Positions 43,252 to 47,113 of a stretch of DNA of 47,113 bases are shown piece by piece. The notes beneath the pieces were generated by a model. It made no database searches. It saw nothing but the letters and a program-made list of their open reading frames with translations, and was not told where the DNA came from. The DNA comes from Pseudomonadota bacterium (GTDB lineage Bacteria; Pseudomonadota; Gammaproteobacteria; Burkholderiales; Burkholderiaceae_C): contig JAKOYD010000175.1 of assembly GCA_029780695.1 (NCBI GenBank), forward strand, positions 1-47,113. Reading direction: 5' to 3'. Positions within the stretch are counted from its first letter, which is position 1. Every line of letters starts with the position of its first letter. The position numbers and the translations under genes were made by a program.

Positions 43252-43406
43252 TGTTGGATGGGTTGTAGGAGGCCGCCTACACCGTTATACTTGATCAGTT
43301 ATGGCCCGATTCTAGAGGCCAAGCTCTTGCCCCAAGAGCGCTTCCGACAGGTCGCCCCGCCGCCGTGGGCGTTGCCTGAATACAACGAATATCGGATATC
43401 CGTCGC

Positions 43407-44765
43407 GTGAAGCAAGCATTGATTTCGACTGGCCTGGCCGTGGCCGATCTCGTACACCGTCACCCCAAACGCATCGCCGCCGCCATCGGCGCGCTGCTGA
43501 TGGGCGGTGCAGGCGGCGCGTTCGCCGTGGCGTCGCTGGCCCCCGCCGCGCCCACCGCGCCGTTGCACCTGGTGTCTGAAGCGGTTGAGTCCACCGCGCT
43601 CGGCCGACAGGCCGAGGCGCTGGACGCCCATTCCTTCACGCTCTATCGCAGCGACATGGTGCGCGCCACCGACACGCCCGAGGCGCTGCTCAAGCGCCTG
43701 GGGCTGTCCGACCCTGCTGCCGCCGCCTTCCTGCGCAAGAACGAAACCGCGCGCCAGGCCCTGTTCGGCAAGTCCGCCGCCGGACGCACGGTGACCGCCG
43801 AAGCCACCGACCGCGCGCAACTGCAGGTGCTGCGCACGCATTGGGTCGAGCAGGAAACCGACGACACCTTCCAGCGCCTGGTGGTCGAAAAAGCCGGCAG
43901 CGGCTTCAGCGTGCGGGTTGAAAGCGCGCCGCTGGTGGCCCACCAGCGCCTGGCCAGCGGCACCATTCGCGGCACGCTGTTCGCCGCCACCGACGAAGCC
44001 CGCCTGCCCGACAGCGTGACCCAGCAGCTGACCGAAATCTTCGAGAGCAACGTCGACTTCCACCGTGGCCTGCGCCGCGGCGACCGCTTCACGGTGGTGT
44101 ACGAAACGCTCGAAGCCGACGGCGAGCCACTGCGTGCCGGCAAGGTGTTGAGCGCCGAAGTCGTCAACCGCGGCAAGACGCACCAGGCCATCTGGTTCAA
44201 GGAAGCCGGCGCCAGCAAGGGCGCGTATTACTCGTTCGACGGCCAGAGCCTGCGCAAGGCCTACCTGCTGGCGCCGATGGAAGCCACGCGCATCACCAGC
44301 GGTTTCGGCATGCGCAGCCACCCGGTTTACGGCTATAGCCGCGAACACACCGGCGTCGACTACGCGGCGCCCACCGGCACGCCGGTGCGCACCATTGGCG
44401 ACGGCACGGTCAGCTTTGCCGGCGTGCAAAACGGCTACGGCAACGTCATCCAGATCAAACACCGCAACGGCAAGGATTCGACGCTGTACGCGCACCTGTC
44501 GCGCATTGACGTGAAGGTGGGCGACAACGTGATGCAGGGCGAAACCGTGGGCGCCGTCGGCTCCACCGGCGTATCGACTGGCCCGCACCTGCATTTCGAA
44601 TTCCGCATCAACGACACGCCGCAGGACCCGACCGAAGTGCTGGCCGAGCAGCGCGAATACGTGCCCGTGTCGCCCGGTGGCAAGGCGGCCTTTGCCAAGC
44701 TGTCGGCCGGCATGAAGATGCAACTGGCCGCCGCCAGCGAAATCACGCGCGGCAGCTTCGAATAA
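43407..44765 (+). CDS. M23-family metallopeptidase (LytM-type)
   Basis: This 452-aa envelope protein has an N-terminal membrane anchor (RIAAAIGALLMGGAGGAFAVASL), a LysM/OapA-like region and a C-terminal M23 domain. The zinc ligands lie in SHPVYGYSREHTGVDYAAP (H and D) and GPHLHFEFRIN (HxH). It is probably a peptidoglycan endopeptidase or an EnvC/NlpD-like regulator. The start is GTG 43407. It is divergent from tyrS, an arrangement that is common in Burkholderiales. Confidence 0.93.
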   Translation: MKQALISTGLAVADLVHRHPKRIAAAIGALLMGGAGGAFAVASLAPAAPTAPLHLVSEAVESTALGRQAEALDAHSFTLYRSDMVRATDTPEALLKRLGLSDPAAAAFLRKNETARQALFGKSAAGRTVTAEATDRAQLQVLRTHWVEQETDDTFQRLVVEKAGSGFSVRVESAPLVAHQRLASGTIRGTLFAATDEARLPDSVTQQLTEIFESNVDFHRGLRRGDRFTVVYETLEADGEPLRAGKVLSAEVVNRGKTHQAIWFKEAGASKGAYYSFDGQSLRKAYLLAPMEATRITSGFGMRSHPVYGYSREHTGVDYAAPTGTPVRTIGDGTVSFAGVQNGYGNVIQIKHRNGKDSTLYAHLSRIDVKVGDNVMQGETVGAVGSTGVSTGPHLHFEFRINDTPQDPTEVLAEQREYVPVSPGGKAAFAKLSAGMKMQLAAASEITRGSFE

Positions 44766-44775
44766 ACGCCGCATT

Positions 44776-44822
44776 ACTATCAAATCAATAGCTGCCTGCG
44801 CTTGCCAGACAAGCGCTTGGCG
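44776..44822. repeat. Dispersed TAGCTGC/GCGCTTG repeat after the M23 peptidase gene
   Basis: ACTATCAAATCAATAGCTGC then CTGCGCTTGCCAGACAAGCG and CTTGG is among the best copies of the family, located just after the stop codon. Confidence 0.85.
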
Positions 44823-44848
44823 GCGTGTTGATCTGCATTGCAGCCAGC

Positions 44849-44884
44849 CATGACAAAGGGCGCCTCGCGGCGCCCTTTGTCATG
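44849..44884. terminator. Bidirectional hairpin terminator between the M23 gene and erpA
   Basis: CATGACAAAGGGCGCC, loop TCGC, GGCGCCCTTTGTCATG: a perfect 16-pair stem between convergent genes. There is no long T tract outside the stem, but its position and strength fit a shared terminator. Confidence 0.8.
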
Positions 44885-44906
44885 CGGGGGTGGTGGGCGA
44901 AGCCGC

Positions 44907-45287
44907 TTATTCCTCGGCCACCGAAAACGACGAGCCGCAGCCGCAAGTGGTGTTGGCGTTGGGGTTCTTGATGACGAACTGCGCGCCCTGCAGGTCTTCC
45001 TTGTAGTCGATTTCGGCACCCACCAGGTACTGGAAGCTCATCGGGTCGATCAACAGCGACACACCGTTTTTGCTCATGATCGTGTCGTCGTCATTGGCAA
45101 CTTCGTCGAAGGTGAAGCCGTACTGAAAGCCCGAGCAGCCCCCACCCTGCACGAACACGCGCAGCTTCAGGTCGGGGTTGCCCTCTTCAGCGATCAGGTC
45201 GGCCACCTTGGCGGCGGCGCTGTCGGTGAACACGATGGGATCGGGCATCGCGGTCGGGGTGGTGATGTCTTGCGCAACGGCGCTCAT
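44907..45287 (-). CDS. erpA: Iron-sulfur cluster insertion protein ErpA
   Basis: ErpA is an A-type Fe-S carrier of 126 aa. The three conserved cysteines appear in [11 protein letters not shown] and [11 protein letters not shown]. The segment [27 protein letters not shown] is typical. The ATG at 45287 has AGGAG in front; an extended frame to 45335 is not conserved. NapA, NapG, NapH and NapF in this window are potential client-type Fe-S proteins. Confidence 0.95.
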   Translation of the reverse strand: MSAVAQDITTPTAMPDPIVFTDSAAAKVADLIAEEGNPDLKLRVFVQGGGCSGFQYGFTFDEVANDDDTIMSKNGVSLLIDPMSFQYLVGAEIDYKEDLQGAQFVIKNPNANTTCGCGSSFSVAEE

Positions 45288-45385
45288 GAAAAGGCACTCC
45301 TGCTTCAGGGCCCCGCACGCGCGGGGCAACGGCAATAGTATATCGAATTAGTCGGGTTTTTGCTGGCGCGAGACGGACCGTTCGC

Positions 45386-45844
45386 TCACGGGCGATCCAG
45401 GTCGAGCGTGGGCTCGGTCGGCTCGTGGCGCGGGTCGGCGCCAGAGGTGGGTTGGGCGTCGGGCTCTCGTGGCTGAGCCGGCGCTGGCGGCGGTGTCACC
45501 TGCGGCTGCAGCTGGCCAGCAATGACGGCACCCTGCTGCATCTCCAGCGACTTGTAGCGCACGTCGCCCTGCACGCGCGCCTTGGACTGCAGTTCCAGCA
45601 ATTCACGCGCCTGCACCGTGCCGACCACCGAGCCGCTGATGACCACGTGTTCGGCGCTGATCGCGCCGCGCACGACGCCGTTTTCGCCGATCACCAGCAG
45701 GCCCGGCGTCCCTCCATCGGACGTGACGTCGCCCACCACGGTGCCGTCGATCTGCAAACTGCCCTGAAACGTGCATGGCCCCTGCACCTGCATGCCGGGG
45801 CCGATGATGCTGTTGACCGGGGTGGGTTTTCTGATGCCCAACAT
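45386..45844 (-). CDS. Bactofilin family cytoskeletal protein
   Basis: This 152-aa polymer-forming protein has the beta-helical DUF583 core (INSIIGPGMQVQGP-like start here NSIIGPGMQVQGPCTFQGSL, IDGTVVGDV, GAISAEHVVISGSVVGTVQA, SKARVQGDVRYKSLEMQQGA) and a Pro-rich C-terminal tail. Bactofilins form membrane-associated filaments acting in cell shape or envelope assembly. AGGAGAG precedes the ATG at 45844. It lies downstream of rpsI behind a terminator hairpin. Confidence 0.92.
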   Translation of the reverse strand: MLGIRKPTPVNSIIGPGMQVQGPCTFQGSLQIDGTVVGDVTSDGGTPGLLVIGENGVVRGAISAEHVVISGSVVGTVQARELLELQSKARVQGDVRYKSLEMQQGAVIAGQLQPQVTPPPAPAQPREPDAQPTSGADPRHEPTEPTLDLDRP

Positions 45845-45895
45845 GGCGACTCTCCTGCGTCCTGATCGCGTGGCCTTTTTAACATGCCGCCCATG

Positions 45896-45931
45896 AAAAA
45901 ACCGTGCCGCCATCCCAGGTCGACACGGTTT
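45896..45931 (-). terminator. Terminator behind rpsI
   Basis: On the minus strand AAACCGTG pairs with CACGGTTT (8 pairs, loop of 17 bases), followed by T residues (TTTTTT including the stem end). It lies 24 bases after the rpsI stop. Confidence 0.75.
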
Positions 45932-45955
45932 CCAGCAGTGGGAAGCGGCGGGTAA

Positions 45956-46348
45956 TCAGCGCTTCGAGAACTGCTTGCGGCGGCGTGCGGAGTGCAGGCC
46001 GACCTTCTTGCGCTCGACCTCGCGGGCGTCGCGCGTGACGTAACCGGCGGCCGACAGTTGGGGCTTGAGGTTGGCGTCGTAGTCGATCAGCGCACGGGTG
46101 ATGCCGTGGCGCACCGCGCCGGCCTGGCCGGATTCGCCGCCGCCATTGACGTTGACCTGCACGTCGAAGGCTTCGACGTTGTCGGTCAGCACCAGCGGCT
46201 GCTTGCAGATCATGATCGAGGTCTGGCGGCCGAAGAACTGCTCAATGGGCTTGCCATTGACCGTGATCTTGCCGCTGCCTTTTTTCAGGAACACGCGGGC
46301 GACGCTGGACTTGCGACGGCCGGTGCCATTGTTCCAATCACCAATCAT
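45956..46348 (-). CDS. rpsI: 30S ribosomal protein S9
   Basis: S9 is 130 aa and begins [20 protein letters not shown], with the conserved [21 protein letters not shown] and the C-terminal [14 protein letters not shown] that reaches the P-site tRNA. It is the second gene of the rplM-rpsI operon, 12 bases after rplM. Confidence 0.98.
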   Translation of the reverse strand: MIGDWNNGTGRRKSSVARVFLKKGSGKITVNGKPIEQFFGRQTSIMICKQPLVLTDNVEAFDVQVNVNGGGESGQAGAVRHGITRALIDYDANLKPQLSAAGYVTRDAREVERKKVGLHSARRRKQFSKR

Positions 46349-46360
46349 TGCATCGGCTCC

Positions 46361-46789
46361 TTAGATTTCCAGCGCCTTGGGCTGCTGGGCGCTGTGCGGG
46401 TGCTCGGCGCCGCCGTAGACCTTCAGCTTCTTGATCATGGCGTAACCCAGCGGGCCCTTGGGCAGCATGCCCTTGACGGCCTTTTCCAGCGCGCGGCCGG
46501 GGTGCTTGGCCTGCAGGTCGCGGAAATTGGTTTCGCGGATGCCGCCCGGATAGCCGGTGTGGCGGTAGTACTTCTTGTCGAGCTCTTTCGCGCCGGTGAC
46601 GCGAATCTTGGAAGCGTTGACGATGACGATGAAGTCACCGGTATCGACGTGAGGCGTGTAAATGGCCTTGTGCTTGCCGCGCAGACGGAGGGCAACTTCG
46701 CTGGCTACCCGTCCGAGGACCTTGTCGGTCGCGTCAATCACAAACCACTCGTGCGTCACGTCAGCGGGTTTCGCGCTGAACGTTTTCAT
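46361..46789 (-). CDS. rplM: 50S ribosomal protein L13
   Basis: L13 is 142 aa and begins [20 protein letters not shown]. The family motifs [35 protein letters not shown] and [14 protein letters not shown] are present. AGGAAAACTC precedes the start. A promoter is predicted 130-160 bases upstream. Confidence 0.98.
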   Translation of the reverse strand: MKTFSAKPADVTHEWFVIDATDKVLGRVASEVALRLRGKHKAIYTPHVDTGDFIVIVNASKIRVTGAKELDKKYYRHTGYPGGIRETNFRDLQAKHPGRALEKAVKGMLPKGPLGYAMIKKLKVYGGAEHPHSAQQPKALEI

Positions 46790-46918
46790 GAGTTTTCCTG
46801 CTAAGGAATTGGGTTTGGCCAGCCCTTTTCCACGGTCGGTGCTCCTCTTGCGTCGGGAGCCTCTTAGGTGGGTGTACTGCTTTTGCCGCGGGGCTGATAA
46901 AACGCTGCAAAGCCGGCT

Positions 46919-46946
46919 ATTTTAGCGGATTTCGACCATCAGGCAA
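46919..46946 (-). promoter_or_regulatory. Predicted sigma-70 promoter of rplM-rpsI
   Basis: On the minus strand TTGCCT (46946-46941) and TAAAAT (46924-46919) are separated by 16 bases. The resulting leader of about 120 nt before rplM (46790-46910) could hold autoregulatory structure, but I saw no defined element in it. Confidence 0.65.
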
Positions 46947-46968
46947 GCAAGGCAGCTACCATCGCCCC

Positions 46969-47113
46969 ATGTTCAGTTACCGCCATGCCTTCCACGCCGG
47001 CAACCACGCCGACGTGCTCAAGCACCTCACCCTGGTCGCCACGCTGCGGCACCTGATGCAGAAAAGCGGCGCGCTGACGCTGGTCGACACGCACGCCGGC
47101 GCGGGCATCTACC
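46969..47113 (+). CDS. rlmJ: 23S rRNA (adenine-2030-N6) methyltransferase RlmJ (partial, N-terminal part)
   Basis: The frame from ATG 46969 reads MFSYRHAFHAGNHADVLKHL, then TLVATLRHLMQ and LTLVDTHAGAGIY, the diagnostic N-terminus of RlmJ (YhiR). This methyltransferase modifies A2030 of 23S rRNA. The VDTHAGAGIY motif is the SAM-binding region. The gene runs off the right end of the window. Confidence 0.93.
   Translation, partial: MFSYRHAFHAGNHADVLKHLTLVATLRHLMQKSGALTLVDTHAGAGIY

Overview
The window is about 47 kb of GC-rich chromosome from a betaproteobacterium, most probably of the Comamonadaceae (Burkholderiales). The assignment rests on the gene neighbourhoods (hslUV-STAS-dksA, tyrS next to a System I ccm operon, rplM-rpsI-bactofilin-erpA), the betaproteobacterial style of DksA and NapA, and several short dispersed repeat families that I know from Comamonadaceae genomes. 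No rRNA, tRNA, prophage, insertion sequence or CRISPR array was seen.

Layout. 1-8.3 kb: housekeeping genes on the minus strand (hslU partial, hslV, a STAS protein, dksA, a histidine-rich CobW GTPase, xerC, a DUF484 protein, dapF). 8.3-11.5 kb: a three-gene ABC export system (ATPase, FtsX-like permease, membrane-fusion protein). 11.6-14.2 kb: a carboxymuconolactone-decarboxylase-like protein, aquaporin Z, a stand-alone TOPRIM protein and a 3 x 133-bp tandem repeat. 14.2-18.0 kb: ruvA and ruvB, separated by an I78-type inhibitor and a trypsin-like lipoprotein protease. 18.2-23.6 kb: a LuxR-type regulator, phoH, a TAXI solute-binding protein, ybeY, dtd and a cation diffusion facilitator.

23.9-30.3 kb holds a periplasmic nitrate reductase operon napDAGHBC; napF lies apart on the other strand near 32.3-32.8 kb. 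Between them are a pyridoxamine-oxidase-like flavoprotein and a TauD/TfdA-type dioxygenase. A putative double-domain lysozyme inhibitor follows at 33 kb. 33.8-43.3 kb is a minus-strand run tyrS-ccmABCDEFGHI for cytochrome c maturation, which would mature the c-type haem proteins NapB and NapC. This run carries two insertions: a nucleotidyltransferase plus a TacA-like remnant between ccmB and ccmC, and a VapBC-like toxin-antitoxin pair between ccmE and ccmF. An FNR-type palindrome lies in front of ccmC. The window ends with an M23 peptidase, erpA, a bactofilin, rpsI, rplM and the start of rlmJ.

The most unusual feature is the way dispersed repeats have entered reading frames. A family with the core TAGCTGC...GCGCTTG...CAAGCGC occurs about 14 times, and at least five ccm reading frames use a copy as coding sequence for a signal peptide, a C-terminal tail or an internal loop. 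Two other repeat families supply most of the first 36 codons of napB and about 65-70 N-terminal residues of napH.
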